From Lachnospiraceae bacterium UBA1760 (lineage in GTDB: Bacteria > Bacillota > Clostridia > Lachnospirales > Lachnospiraceae): 64,000 nucleotides of DNA. The stretch spans positions 1-64,000 of the forward strand of contig DCHE01000013.1 of assembly GCA_002314775.1 (NCBI GenBank), in the 5' to 3' direction. Shown here piece by piece: positions 25,396-35,100 of this stretch. Positions within the stretch are counted from its first letter, which is position 1. Each line of letters begins with the position of its first letter. Position numbers and translations under genes: made by a program. The notes under the pieces are model-generated. The model did no database searches. It was given only the letters and a program-made list of their open reading frames with translations, and was not told where the DNA came from.

Positions 25396-25683
25396 GTGGT
25401 TATTACAGATGAAACAATAGACTACGTAGGAATCCTTGCAAAGCTTGAGCTCTCTGATGAGGAGAAGGAGCAGGCGAAAAAGGATATGTCAAGCATGCTT
25501 GATTATGTCGGAAAGCTTAATGAGTTAGACACAAAGGATGTTGAGGCTATGAGCCATACATTTCCAGTTTCCAATGTGTTCAGAGAGGATGTTGTTACAA
25601 ACTCTGATGATAGAGATAACATGGTTAAAAATGCTCCTGAAGAGAAGGACGGCTGCTATGTTGTACCGAAGACATTTGACTAA
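25396..25683 (+). CDS. gatC: Asp/Glu-tRNA amidotransferase subunit C
   Basis: The small subunit that bridges GatA and GatB in the heterotrimer converting Asp-tRNA-Asn and Glu-tRNA-Gln to the amide forms. 95 residues, usual length. The start is GTG at 25396, supported by AAGGAGGT seven bases upstream. TDETIDYVGILAKLELSDEE and the tail MVKNAPEEKDGCYVVPKTFD are typical. It lies 12 bases before gatA. Confidence 0.95.
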   Translation: MVITDETIDYVGILAKLELSDEEKEQAKKDMSSMLDYVGKLNELDTKDVEAMSHTFPVSNVFREDVVTNSDDRDNMVKNAPEEKDGCYVVPKTFD

Positions 25684-25695
25684 GGAGGCAGAATA

Positions 25696-27159
25696 ATGGA
25701 TATAATGAAGTTGACTGCCACAGAGCTTGGCAAGAAGATTAAGGCAGGGGAAATCTCGGTGGTTGAGGCCACAGAGGCAACCTTTGCAGCTATAGAGAAG
25801 AACGAGAAAAGCATAAATGCTTTCGTAACAGTTCTTGACAAGGAGAAGGTTTTAGAGAAGGCAAAGCTTATCCAGGAGAAGATTGATAAGGGTGAGCTTA
25901 CAGGTCCTCTCGCAGGTGTTCCTGTCGCAATTAAGGATAATATGTGTACAGAGGGAATACTCACAACCTGTTCATCAAAGATTCTCTCAAACTTTGTTCC
26001 TACATTTACTGCTACAGCAGTTGAGAGACTTGAGGCAGCTGGAGCTGTCATTGTTGGAAAGACTAATATGGATGAGTTCGCTATGGGAAGTACTACTGAG
26101 ACCTCCTACTACGGCGCAACAAAGAATCCATGGGATTTAAACAGAGTACCAGGTGGTTCATCAGGTGGTTCAGCAGCGGCTGTTGCAGCCTGCGAGGTTC
26201 CATATGCACTTGGTTCTGATACAGGTGGTTCAATCAGACAGCCAGCGGGCTTCTGTGGAATCACAGGAATTAAGCCAACCTACGGAAGAGTTTCACGTTA
26301 CGGACTCATTGCCTATGGTTCATCTCTTGATCAGATTGGACCTCTCGCGAAGGATGTTTCAGACTGTGCAGCAGTTCTCGAGGCAATCTGTGCAAATGAT
26401 AAGAAGGATTCAACCTCAGCAGACAGAGATGATATAGATTTCACAAGCGCACTTGTGGATGATGTTAAGGGAATGAAGGTTGGTGTTCCAAGAGATTATT
26501 TCCTTGAGGGAATTGACCCTGAGGTTAAGGCAGCAGTTCTTGCGGCTGCAGAGACCTTAAAGAATAAGGGGGCAATCGTTGAGGAGTTTGACCTTGGAAT
26601 GGTTGAGTATGCAATCCCTGCATACTATGTAATTGCTTCAGCAGAGGCATCTTCAAATCTTGAGAGATTCGATGGAGTTAAGTACGGCTACAGAACAGCT
26701 GATTATACTGATCTCCACAATATGTATAAGAAGACACGTTCAGAGGGCTTTGGACCTGAGGTTAAGCGTAGAATTATGCTTGGTTCATTTGTTCTTTCAT
26801 CAGGTTACTATGATGCTTACTATGTAAAGGCCCTTAGAGTAAAGGCCCTTATCAAGAAGGCATTTGACAAGGCTTTTGAGAAGTACGATGTAATCCTTGG
26901 ACCTGTTGCTCCGACAACAGCTCTTAAGTGCGGTGAGTCATTGTCAGACCCAATCAAGATGTATCTTGGTGATATTTATACTGTATCTGTAAATCTTGCT
27001 GGACTTCCAGGTATAACACTTCCATGTGGCTTTGACAAGGATGGCATGCCAATTGGACTTCAGATACTTGGACAGACCTTTGATGAGAAGAAGATTATAC
27101 AGGCTGCATATTCATTTGAGTGTACAAGGGATATGAAGCTTGCAGAACTTGGTGAATAA
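25696..27159 (+). CDS. gatA: Asp/Glu-tRNA amidotransferase subunit A
   Basis: The glutaminase subunit; it releases ammonia from glutamine and channels it to GatB. 487 residues, the amidase-signature family. The catalytic Lys-cisSer-Ser triad is visible: K80 in PVAIKDNM, S155 in GGSSGGSAAA and S179 in DTGGSIRQPA. The start at 25696 follows AGGAGG directly after gatC. It is translated in order with gatC and gatB. Confidence 0.97.
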   Translation: MDIMKLTATELGKKIKAGEISVVEATEATFAAIEKNEKSINAFVTVLDKEKVLEKAKLIQEKIDKGELTGPLAGVPVAIKDNMCTEGILTTCSSKILSNFVPTFTATAVERLEAAGAVIVGKTNMDEFAMGSTTETSYYGATKNPWDLNRVPGGSSGGSAAAVAACEVPYALGSDTGGSIRQPAGFCGITGIKPTYGRVSRYGLIAYGSSLDQIGPLAKDVSDCAAVLEAICANDKKDSTSADRDDIDFTSALVDDVKGMKVGVPRDYFLEGIDPEVKAAVLAAAETLKNKGAIVEEFDLGMVEYAIPAYYVIASAEASSNLERFDGVKYGYRTADYTDLHNMYKKTRSEGFGPEVKRRIMLGSFVLSSGYYDAYYVKALRVKALIKKAFDKAFEKYDVILGPVAPTTALKCGESLSDPIKMYLGDIYTVSVNLAGLPGITLPCGFDKDGMPIGLQILGQTFDEKKIIQAAYSFECTRDMKLAELGE

Positions 27160-27173
27160 GGAGGACCGAAGCT

Positions 27174-28616
27174 ATGAGTAAGAATTATGAAGTTGTAATC
27201 GGTCTTGAGGTTCATGTAGAGCTTAATACAAAGACAAAGATATTCTGCGGATGTTCAACTGAGTTTGGTGGAGCACCAAACACACATACCTGTCCAGTTT
27301 GTACAGGTATGCCGGGTTCACTCCCAGTTTTAAATAAGGGTGTTGTTGAGAAGGCTATTTCAGTAGGACTTGCAACAAACTGTAACATTACAAAGAATTG
27401 TAAATTTGACCGTAAGAATTATTTCTATCCAGATAACCCACAGAATTACCAGATTTCACAGCTTTATTACCCAATATGCCGTGATGGTAAGGTTGAGATA
27501 GAGGTAAATGGCAACAAAAAGTTTGTAAGAATTCATGAGATTCATATGGAGGAGGATGCAGGAAAGCTTGTTCATGATACATGGACAGACAGCTCGCTTG
27601 TTGACTTCAATCGTTCAGGAGTTCCACTTATTGAGATTGTATCAGAGCCTGATATGAGATCAGCAGACGAGGTAATTGCTTATCTTGAGAAGCTTAGAGA
27701 GACAATTCAGTATTTAGGTGCATCTGACTGTAAGCTTAACGAGGGTTCGATGAGAGCTGATGTTAACCTTTCACTCAGAGAGGCAGGAACAGAGGAGTTC
27801 GGTACAAGAACTGAGACAAAGAACTTGAATTCCTTCAGAGCAATTGCAAGAGCAATTGAAAATGAAACCGCAAGACAGATTGATCTTCTTGAGGCTGGTG
27901 AGAAGGTTGTTCAGGAGACAAGAAGATGGGATGATACTAAGGAGTATTCTTATCCAATGCGTTCTAAGGAGGATGCACAGGATTACAGATATTTCCCAGA
28001 CCCAGACTTAGTTCCAATCATCATCTCTGATGAGTGGATTGAGGATATAAAGGCCAGACAGCCGGAGTTTAGAGCTGAGAAGAAGATTAGATATAAGGAA
28101 GAGTATGATATTCCTGATTATGATATCGACATCATCACAGCTTCTAAGAAGCTTGCTGATATTTTTGAGGAGACAATCAGCCTTGGTGCTGCTCCAAAGA
28201 AGGTATCTAACTGGCTTATGGTTGAAACCATGAGACTTATGAAGGAGACTGGAATAGACGCAGAGAAGCTTAAGTTCAGTGCGTCGAACCTTGCAAAGCT
28301 TATTAAGCTTGTTGAGGAAAAGACAATCAATGGATCTGTCGCAAAGGAAGTATTTGAGAAGATATTTGCTTCAGACATTGATCCTGAGATATATGTTGAG
28401 GAGAACGGCCTTAAGACTGTAAATGATTCAGGAGCACTCACAAAGGTTATTCTTGATCTGATTGCTCAGAATCCAAAGTCAGTAAGTGACTACCTCGGCG
28501 GAAAAGAAAAGGCTATGGGAGCTATTGTTGGACAGACTATGAAGGCGATGAAGGGAAAGGCTGACCCAGGCGAGGTTAATCGTATTGTTAAGGAGGAGCT
28601 TGAGAAGCTCAGATAG
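27174..28616 (+). CDS. gatB: Asp/Glu-tRNA amidotransferase subunit B
   Basis: The kinase/transamidase subunit that activates the tRNA-bound carboxylate and transfers ammonia. 480 residues. It has the N-terminal YEVVIGLEVHVELNT, a zinc-type cysteine cluster (FCGCSTEFGG...HTCPVC), the active-site DFNRSGVPLIEIVSEPD and the C-terminal YqeY-like helical domain that grips the tRNA. Ribosome site AAGGAGG lies just after gatA. No terminator is visible in the 34 bases between it and rfbB, so the T box may also control rfbB. Confidence 0.97.
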   Translation: MSKNYEVVIGLEVHVELNTKTKIFCGCSTEFGGAPNTHTCPVCTGMPGSLPVLNKGVVEKAISVGLATNCNITKNCKFDRKNYFYPDNPQNYQISQLYYPICRDGKVEIEVNGNKKFVRIHEIHMEEDAGKLVHDTWTDSSLVDFNRSGVPLIEIVSEPDMRSADEVIAYLEKLRETIQYLGASDCKLNEGSMRADVNLSLREAGTEEFGTRTETKNLNSFRAIARAIENETARQIDLLEAGEKVVQETRRWDDTKEYSYPMRSKEDAQDYRYFPDPDLVPIIISDEWIEDIKARQPEFRAEKKIRYKEEYDIPDYDIDIITASKKLADIFEETISLGAAPKKVSNWLMVETMRLMKETGIDAEKLKFSASNLAKLIKLVEEKTINGSVAKEVFEKIFASDIDPEIYVEENGLKTVNDSGALTKVILDLIAQNPKSVSDYLGGKEKAMGAIVGQTMKAMKGKADPGEVNRIVKEELEKLR

Positions 28617-28650
28617 TATTTATCATTTGTTTTGAAATAAGGAGGTAAAG

Positions 28651-29736
28651 ATGAGAACTTATTTAGTAACAGGCGGAGCCGGATTTATCGGTTCAAACTA
28701 CATTCATTACATGTTTAACAAGTATGACAATGAAATCAGAATTATCAATGTTGACAAGCTTACATACGCTGGTAACTTAGAGAATCTTACAGATATTGAG
28801 AATAGAGAAAATTATACATTTGTTAAAGCTGATATCTGTGACAAGGAAGCAATCGAGAAGATTTTTGCTGAAAATGATATCGACAGAGTAGTTCATTTTG
28901 CTGCTGAGTCACATGTAGACAGAAGTATCAAGAATCCAGAGGTATTTATTGAGACTAACGTACTTGGTACAGGCGTTATGCTTAATGCTGCTAAGGCAGC
29001 ATGGGAACTTCCAGATGGAAGCTTCAAGGAGGGCAAGAAGTTCCTTCACGTTTCAACTGATGAGGTTTATGGATCACTTCCTGATGACGACAATGCATTC
29101 TTCTATGAGACATCACCAATTGACCCACACAGCCCATATTCAGCTTCAAAGGCATCATCTGACATGCTTGTAAAGGCTTATATTGACACATATCATTTCC
29201 CTGCAAATATTACAAACTGCAGCAATAACTATGGTCCTTATCAGTTCCCAGAGAAGCTTATTCCACTTATCATCAACAATGCTCTTCAGGGAAAGAAGCT
29301 TCCAGTTTATGGCGATGGAAAGAATGTTCGTGACTGGTTATACGTTATGGACCATGCTAAGGCAATTGATATGGTTCAGGAGATGGGCGTTCTCGGTGAG
29401 AGATATAACATTGGTGGACATAACGAGAAGCAGAACATCGAGATTATCACAATTATTCTTGAGACTCTTCAGGAGATGCTTCCAGAGGGAGACCCAAGAA
29501 AGGCACTTGTGTCTAAGGAGCTCATCACATATGTTGAGGATAGAAAGGGCCATGACAGAAGATATGCCATTGCTCCAGATAAGATTAAGGCTGATTTAGG
29601 CTGGTACCCAGAGACTATGTTCAAGGAAGGAATCAAGCTCACAATTGCATGGTTCTTTGAGCACGAAGAGTGGATGAAGCGTGTTACAAGCGGTGATTAT
29701 CAGAAGTATTATGAGGATATGTACAAGGGAAAATAA
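28651..29736 (+). CDS. rfbB: dTDP-glucose 4,6-dehydratase
   Basis: Makes dTDP-4-keto-6-deoxyglucose, the substrate of RfbC at 7006. 361 residues, extended SDR. It shows TGGAGFIGSNYIHYM (NAD site), the HVSTDEVYGSL catalytic Thr-Asp-Glu, and YSASKASSDML with the YxxxK pair. NCSNNYGPYQFPEKLIPL is diagnostic for RmlB. The start at 28651 follows AAGGAGG. It follows gatB closely and precedes a GT2 gene by 27 bases, so it belongs to the surface-glycan function although it sits behind the tRNA-amidation genes. Confidence 0.96.
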   Translation: MRTYLVTGGAGFIGSNYIHYMFNKYDNEIRIINVDKLTYAGNLENLTDIENRENYTFVKADICDKEAIEKIFAENDIDRVVHFAAESHVDRSIKNPEVFIETNVLGTGVMLNAAKAAWELPDGSFKEGKKFLHVSTDEVYGSLPDDDNAFFYETSPIDPHSPYSASKASSDMLVKAYIDTYHFPANITNCSNNYGPYQFPEKLIPLIINNALQGKKLPVYGDGKNVRDWLYVMDHAKAIDMVQEMGVLGERYNIGGHNEKQNIEIITIILETLQEMLPEGDPRKALVSKELITYVEDRKGHDRRYAIAPDKIKADLGWYPETMFKEGIKLTIAWFFEHEEWMKRVTSGDYQKYYEDMYKGK

Positions 29737-29763
29737 TCCTGGCATATCAAAGAGAAGTTAGTC

Positions 29764-30519
29764 ATGAAAAATGGTAAAGAGTATGTCAACTATCTTACAG
29801 TTGTTATGCCTGCCTACAACGAGGAAAGCATGATTAAGGATAATCTTTTGAAGGCGGCTTCGGAAATCAGTGAGTTCGCTGAGGATTATTACATCATCGC
29901 TGTGGACGATGGAAGCAGGGATAATACAAAGGCTGAGATGGAGAAGGCAGCAGATATTAACAATAGAATAAAGGTTATCTCATACTCAGAAAACAGAGGA
30001 AAGGGATACGCAGTTAGAAGAGGAATGGCAGCTTCAAGGGCTGAGTTTACTGCCTTTGTTGATTCGGATCTTGAACTTCCGCCGTCTCTTCTGAAAGGGT
30101 ATTTAGAGGCAATTGAGGCTGAAAATGCTGATGTTTGCATTGGCTCCAAGCTCCATAAGGATTCGCATATTGAATATTCAATACTAAGAAAAATTATGAG
30201 CTATGGATACTATTTTATGTTAAAGCTACTCTTCAGGCTTAAGCTCAAGGATACCCAGACAGGTATTAAGCTATTTAGAACTGATTGTATTAAGACGGTT
30301 TTGACTAAGCTTAGGTCTGACAGATTCTCGTTTGATATTGAGATGCTGGCTGTTTTGGCTGAGTATGGATTTAAGATAATCGAACGTCCTGTTACTATGG
30401 TAAAGACCAGAGGTGAAGAAGGGGCAAAATCAAAGATATCCATTAAACAGGTCTTCAGAATGTTTGGAGACACTCTTGTAATAAAGAAAAGGATAAAGCA
30501 ATTAAGAAAAACTAATTAA
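29764..30519 (+). CDS. GT2 polyprenyl-phosphate-type glycosyltransferase
   Basis: 251 residues, one GT-A domain like dolichyl- or undecaprenyl-phosphate sugar transferases. Landmarks are TVVMPAYNEESMI, AVDDGSRDNT, the metal motif DSDLELPPSLL and DTQTGIKLFR, the last common to the DPM1/GtrB group. No C-terminal membrane helices are seen, unlike GtrB. It could load a sugar onto the lipid carrier for extracellular glycan decoration, or work on the neighbouring locus. The start at 29764 has only a modest AGAGAAG site. It is probably co-transcribed with rfbB. Confidence 0.85.
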   Translation: MKNGKEYVNYLTVVMPAYNEESMIKDNLLKAASEISEFAEDYYIIAVDDGSRDNTKAEMEKAADINNRIKVISYSENRGKGYAVRRGMAASRAEFTAFVDSDLELPPSLLKGYLEAIEAENADVCIGSKLHKDSHIEYSILRKIMSYGYYFMLKLLFRLKLKDTQTGIKLFRTDCIKTVLTKLRSDRFSFDIEMLAVLAEYGFKIIERPVTMVKTRGEEGAKSKISIKQVFRMFGDTLVIKKRIKQLRKTN

Positions 30520-30527
30520 TAAGACGT

Positions 30528-30546
30528 ATTAATAAGACTTATTAAT
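30528..30546. repeat. 19-bp AT-rich palindrome
   Basis: ATTAATAAG (30528-30536), A, CTTATTAAT (30538-30546). A second half-site TTAATAAGAC lies just upstream. Between the GT2 stop and the LCP promoter; possible operator. Confidence 0.45.
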
Positions 30547-30577
30547 GAAAAATTAATAAATCTAACCATAAAATTGC

Positions 30578-30605
30578 TTGTACTAAAGGTATAATATGTT
30601 ATAGT
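30578..30605 (+). promoter_or_regulatory. Candidate promoter of the LCP gene
   Basis: TTGTAC (30578-30583), 16-base spacer, TATAGT (30600-30605). A better -10 (TATAAT, 30590-30595) is also present but without a good -35 at standard spacing. Confidence 0.45.
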
Positions 30606-30683
30606 AATGTTTGAGACTTACTAATTAACGTATTTTATATGATTTTATTCCGCAGAATTCGGAAGAAAACAAAGGATGGGTAT

Positions 30684-31778
30684 ATGAAAGATAATAGAAG
30701 AAAGAAAAAAGGTATGCCAACAGATGCAAAGTTTGGTATAGCATTTGTTATTGAGTTAATACTTATCGGAGTACTTGTCATTTTCCTTGGAAAACAGTAT
30801 GTTCACGAGAAGTATGAAAAGGTTATTGTTAATGACCTTGAACCAGAAGAGCTTGAGATTAACGAAGGTGTCGATGAGGAAGAAATCAAAGGGTACACAA
30901 CAATTGCCCTCTTTGGTGTTGATACGAGAGGCGGCGATTTAGGTGCTGGAAGCCGTTCTGACTCGATAATCGTTGCAAGTATTAATAATGATACAAAGAA
31001 GGTTAAGCTTGTTTCAGTATACAGAGACACAATGCTTGAGGTTCAGAATGCAAAGAAAAGCACTGTAAAGTGTAATGCAGCATATGCATATGGTGGCCCA
31101 GAGATGGCTATTCAGACTCTTAATGCTAATCTTGATCTTAGTATTACAGAGTATATCACAGTTAACTGGGAAGGACTAACCAGAGCAATCGATGCAATGG
31201 GCGGTGTAACAGTTCATATTGAGGAGGAAGAGATTCCTAAGCTTAATCAGGCACTTGCTGAGCAGATAGCTACCAATGGTATTTCTTCTGATGGTGTATA
31301 TCAGACAGGAGATGTAACTCTGAACGGAGCACAGGCTACAGCCTATGCCAGAATCAGAAAGCTTAGTGGTGGTGATATTGCGAGAACAGAGAGACAAAGA
31401 GAGATTCTTTCAGGACTTATTGCAAAGGCCAAGACGATGAATATGTCTCAGATTAATAGTGTTATAGATGAGATATTCCCATATGTGTCAACTAGTATCA
31501 CAGAGGACGAGATGATAAGTCTGGCTACTCATATTCTTTCTTATGAACTTGAAGGAACAATGGGATTTCCTGTGAAGTATGCATTCTATAGCTCAAATCC
31601 ATCAAAGGGTGCTTGTATTGCAGCTCAGAATCTTGAGGACAACGTTATAGCACTTCATAAGTTTTTCTATAATAATGAGGAGTATACAGCTACTGACAAT
31701 GTTCAGAGAATCAGCCATATTCTTGAAAATGAAACAGGCGTAAAGAGCAAGGGCGAGGTTGAGGTGCCTTCTGAATAG
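30684..31778 (+). CDS. LCP (LytR-CpsA-Psr) family glycopolymer ligase
   Basis: LCP proteins transfer lipid-linked wall polymers (teichoic acid, capsule) to peptidoglycan outside the cell. 364 residues: a basic N-terminus (DNRRKKKG), one membrane helix (about 13-36) and then the LCP domain with TIALFGVDTRGG, SRSDSIIVASI, VYRDTML, VNWEGLTRAIDAMGGV and YARIRKLSGGDIARTERQ, which carry the phosphate-binding Asp and Arg residues. I chose 30684, which follows AAAGGATGGG; a frame from 30639 adds 15 residues without a site. It is a likely final step for the polysaccharide made and exported by the 7-23 kb operon; that link is inference. Confidence 0.92.
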   Translation: MKDNRRKKKGMPTDAKFGIAFVIELILIGVLVIFLGKQYVHEKYEKVIVNDLEPEELEINEGVDEEEIKGYTTIALFGVDTRGGDLGAGSRSDSIIVASINNDTKKVKLVSVYRDTMLEVQNAKKSTVKCNAAYAYGGPEMAIQTLNANLDLSITEYITVNWEGLTRAIDAMGGVTVHIEEEEIPKLNQALAEQIATNGISSDGVYQTGDVTLNGAQATAYARIRKLSGGDIARTERQREILSGLIAKAKTMNMSQINSVIDEIFPYVSTSITEDEMISLATHILSYELEGTMGFPVKYAFYSSNPSKGACIAAQNLEDNVIALHKFFYNNEEYTATDNVQRISHILENETGVKSKGEVEVPSE

Positions 31779-31843
31779 CAATATTTAGTACGGTAATGTA
31801 TATTTTAATAAAATTAAGTAAAAAAATAACAATTTAAAGTTTG

Positions 31844-31878
31844 ACAGGGCTTCATTAAGGTATGAAGCCCTGTTTTTG
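31844..31878 (+). terminator. Terminator after the LCP gene
   Basis: ACAGGGCTTCAT (31844-31855) and ATGAAGCCCTGT (31862-31873) make a perfect 12-pair stem, followed by Ts. Confidence 0.88.
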
Positions 31879-31897
31879 GTTTAAAATGTAAAGATGA

Positions 31898-31926
31898 TTG
31901 AATATGAATGCAAAAAGAACTATAAA
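31898..31926 (+). promoter_or_regulatory. Candidate promoter of gltB-gltD
   Basis: TTGAAT (31898-31903), 17-base spacer, TATAAA (31921-31926). The leader to gltB would be about 175 bases and would contain the paired repeats at 31981-32023. Confidence 0.5.
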
Positions 31927-31980
31927 TACATAAAAATATGGTGCAATTAATGTATGGAATAGCAAAACAATCGCATTAAA

Positions 31981-32023
31981 AGACTGACAATAGTCTCAAA
32001 AATATCAAAAAGACAAATAGTCT
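31981..32023. repeat. Two AGAC...TAGTCT dyads 30 bp apart upstream of gltB
   Basis: AGACTGACAATAGTCT (31981-31996) and AGACAAATAGTCT (32011-32023) both start with AGAC and end with TAGTCT, and their starts are 30 bases apart. They look like paired operator sites for a nitrogen regulator, or a small RNA stem pair. Nothing else is recognised in 31927-32110. Confidence 0.45.
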
Positions 32024-32110
32024 GACATTTTGAAAAAGGGCAAGGTTTACAAAATAAATATTAAGGTGTATTATGCAAAAAAGAAAAAATCTAAAAGGAA
32101 GGAATTAAGC

Positions 32111-35100
32111 ATGATGGAGAATGAAAAAATGATTAGAGCTGAGCATGGACTTTACAATCATAAGTTTGAACATGATAACTGTGGTATTGGTGCAGTTGTT
32201 AACATCAAAGGTGTGAAGACTCATGAGACAGTAAGCAACGCACTTAAGATTGTAGAAAACCTTGAGCATAGAGCTGGAAAGGATGCCGAGGGTAAAACTG
32301 GTGATGGTGTTGGAATTCTTCTTCAGATTTCACATAAGTTTTTTAAGAAGGCAACTAAGGAGCTTGGATTTAATATTGGCGGAGAGAGAGAGTATGGTAT
32401 AGGCGTATTCTTCTTCCCTACAGAGGAGCTTGCAAGAAAGCAGGCTATGAAGATGTTCGAGATTATTGTTGAGAAGGAAGGACTTAGTTTTCTTGGATGG
32501 AGACAGGTACCAACCAACCCTGACATTTTAGGACATAAAGCAATTGCGGTAATGCCATGTATTATGCAGGCATTTATAAAGAAGCCTGAAAACGTTAAGA
32601 AGGGACTTGATTTCGACAGAAAGCTTTTCGTTGTAAGAAGAGTATTTGAGCAGAGTAATGAGGATACCTACGTTCCTTCGCTTTCAAGCAGAACAATAGT
32701 ATATAAGGGAATGTTTCTTGTAGATCAGCTTAGAAACTTCTATTTAGATTTACTTGATGAGGATTATGTGTCAGCAATTGCGCTTGTTCACTCAAGATTC
32801 TCAACTAACACAACACCAAGCTGGCTTAGAGCTCATCCATACAGATTCCTTGTACATAACGGTGAGATTAACACAATCCGTGGTAATGAGGATAAGATGA
32901 TAGCAAGAGAAGAGACTATGGACTCAAAGTATTTCAAGGGTGAGTTTCACAAGATTACACCTGTACTTGATCCAGATGGTTCAGATTCAGCAAGACTTGA
33001 CAATGCACTCGAGTTCCTTGTAATGAACGGAATGCCACTTCCACTTGCAGTAATGATTATGATCCCTGAACCATGGGAGTCAAATAAGTCAATCTCACAG
33101 ACAAAGAGAGACTTTTACCAGTATTACGCAACAATGATGGAGCCATGGGATGGTCCTGCTTCAATTCTCTTTACAGATGGAGATTACATGGGAGCAGTTC
33201 TTGACAGAAATGGACTCAGACCATCACGTTACTACATTACAAATGATGATCATTTAGTACTTTCATCAGAGGTTGGTGTTCTTGATGTTGATCCTTCAAC
33301 AATTGTACTTAAGGACAGACTTAGACCAGGTAAGATGCTTCTCGTTGATACAGTAAAGGGAAGACTTATCGATGATGAGGAGTTAAAGAATAAATATGCA
33401 GGTGCTGAGCCATATGGTGAGTGGATTGATCAGCATCTCACAAGCCTTAAGGATTTAAAGATTCCAAATGAGAGAGTTCCAGAGCTTTCAGATGAGGACA
33501 GAGCAAAGCTTCAGAAATCATTTGGATACACATACGAGGAGTACAAGAATGCATTAAGACCAATGGCAATGAATGGCTCAGAGGCCATTGCAGCTATGGG
33601 TGTTGACAGCCCTCTCTCAGTGCTTTCAACAAAGATTAAGCCACTCTTCAATTACTTCCACCAGATGTTTGCTCAGGTTACAAATCCACCTATCGATGCA
33701 ATTCGTGAGGAGGTTGTAACATCAACATCAGTATATCTTGGACGTGAGGGTAATATCCTTGAGGAGAAGCCTGAAAACTGCAGTATGCTCAGAATTCATA
33801 ATCCAATTCTTACAAACACAGATATGCTTAAGCTTAAGAACCTTAACACAAAGTATCTTAAGTCAGCAGTTATTCCAATTACATATTATAAGAATACTTC
33901 ACTTGAGAAGGCAATTGACAGACTCTTTGTAGAGGCAGACAAGCTTTACAGAGATGGTGTAAATATTATCATTCTTTCAGACAGAGGAGTAGATGAGAAT
34001 CATGTTGCTATTCCATCACTTCTTGCAGTATCTGCAATGTCACATCACCTTGTAAATACCAAGAAGAAAACAGCAGTTGCTCTGGTACTTGAGTCAGCCG
34101 AGCCAAGAGATGTTCATCATTTTGCAACTCTTCTTGGATACGGTGCATGCGCAATCAATCCATACCTTGCAATTGATACAATCAAGGAGATGGTTGACAA
34201 TCACATGATTAACAAGGACTTCTATGCTGCAGTCGAGGATTACACTCACGCAATTATGCATGGTATTGTTAAGATTGCATCTAAGATGGGTATCTCAACA
34301 ATTCAGTCATACCAGGGTTCACAGATTTTCGAGGCTGTTGGACTTTCAGAGAAGCTTGTAAATAAATACTTTACAAATACAGTATCAAGAGTGGGCGGAG
34401 TAGATATTAAGGATATTGAGAAGCATGTTGAGGCTCTTCATTCATCAGCCTTTGATCCACTTGGACTTGACACAGACCTTACTATCACTTCAATGGGTGA
34501 CCATAAGATGAGAAGTGGAGCTGAGGAGCATTTGTACAATCCTAACACAATCCATCTTCTTCAGCAGGCTGCATGGACAGGAAGCTATGAAATCTTCAAG
34601 AAGTATACAGCTGCAGTTGATGATGAAGATAAGCTCTTCCATTTAAGGGGACTTATCAACCTTAAGTATCCTGAAAATGGTGGAATTCCTATCGAGGAGG
34701 TTGAGCCAGCTTCATCTATCGTTAAGAGATTTAAGACAGGAGCTATGTCATATGGTTCTATCTCACAGGAAGCACATGAGACAATGGCTATCGCTATGAA
34801 CATGATTGGCGGTAAGTCAAACTCAGGTGAAGGAGGAGAAAGCTTAGAGAGACTTACAGTAGGTAAGGATGGTCTCAACAGATGCTCAGCAATCAAGCAG
34901 GTTGCATCAGGAAGATTTGGCGTTACCTCAAGATACCTTACTTCAGCAAAAGAGATTCAGATTAAGATGGCACAGGGTGCTAAGCCTGGTGAGGGTGGAC
35001 ATTTACCAGGAGGAAAGGTATATCCTTGGGTTGCTAAGACAAGGCATTCAACACCAGGTGTAGGACTTATATCACCACCACCTCATCATGATATTTACTC

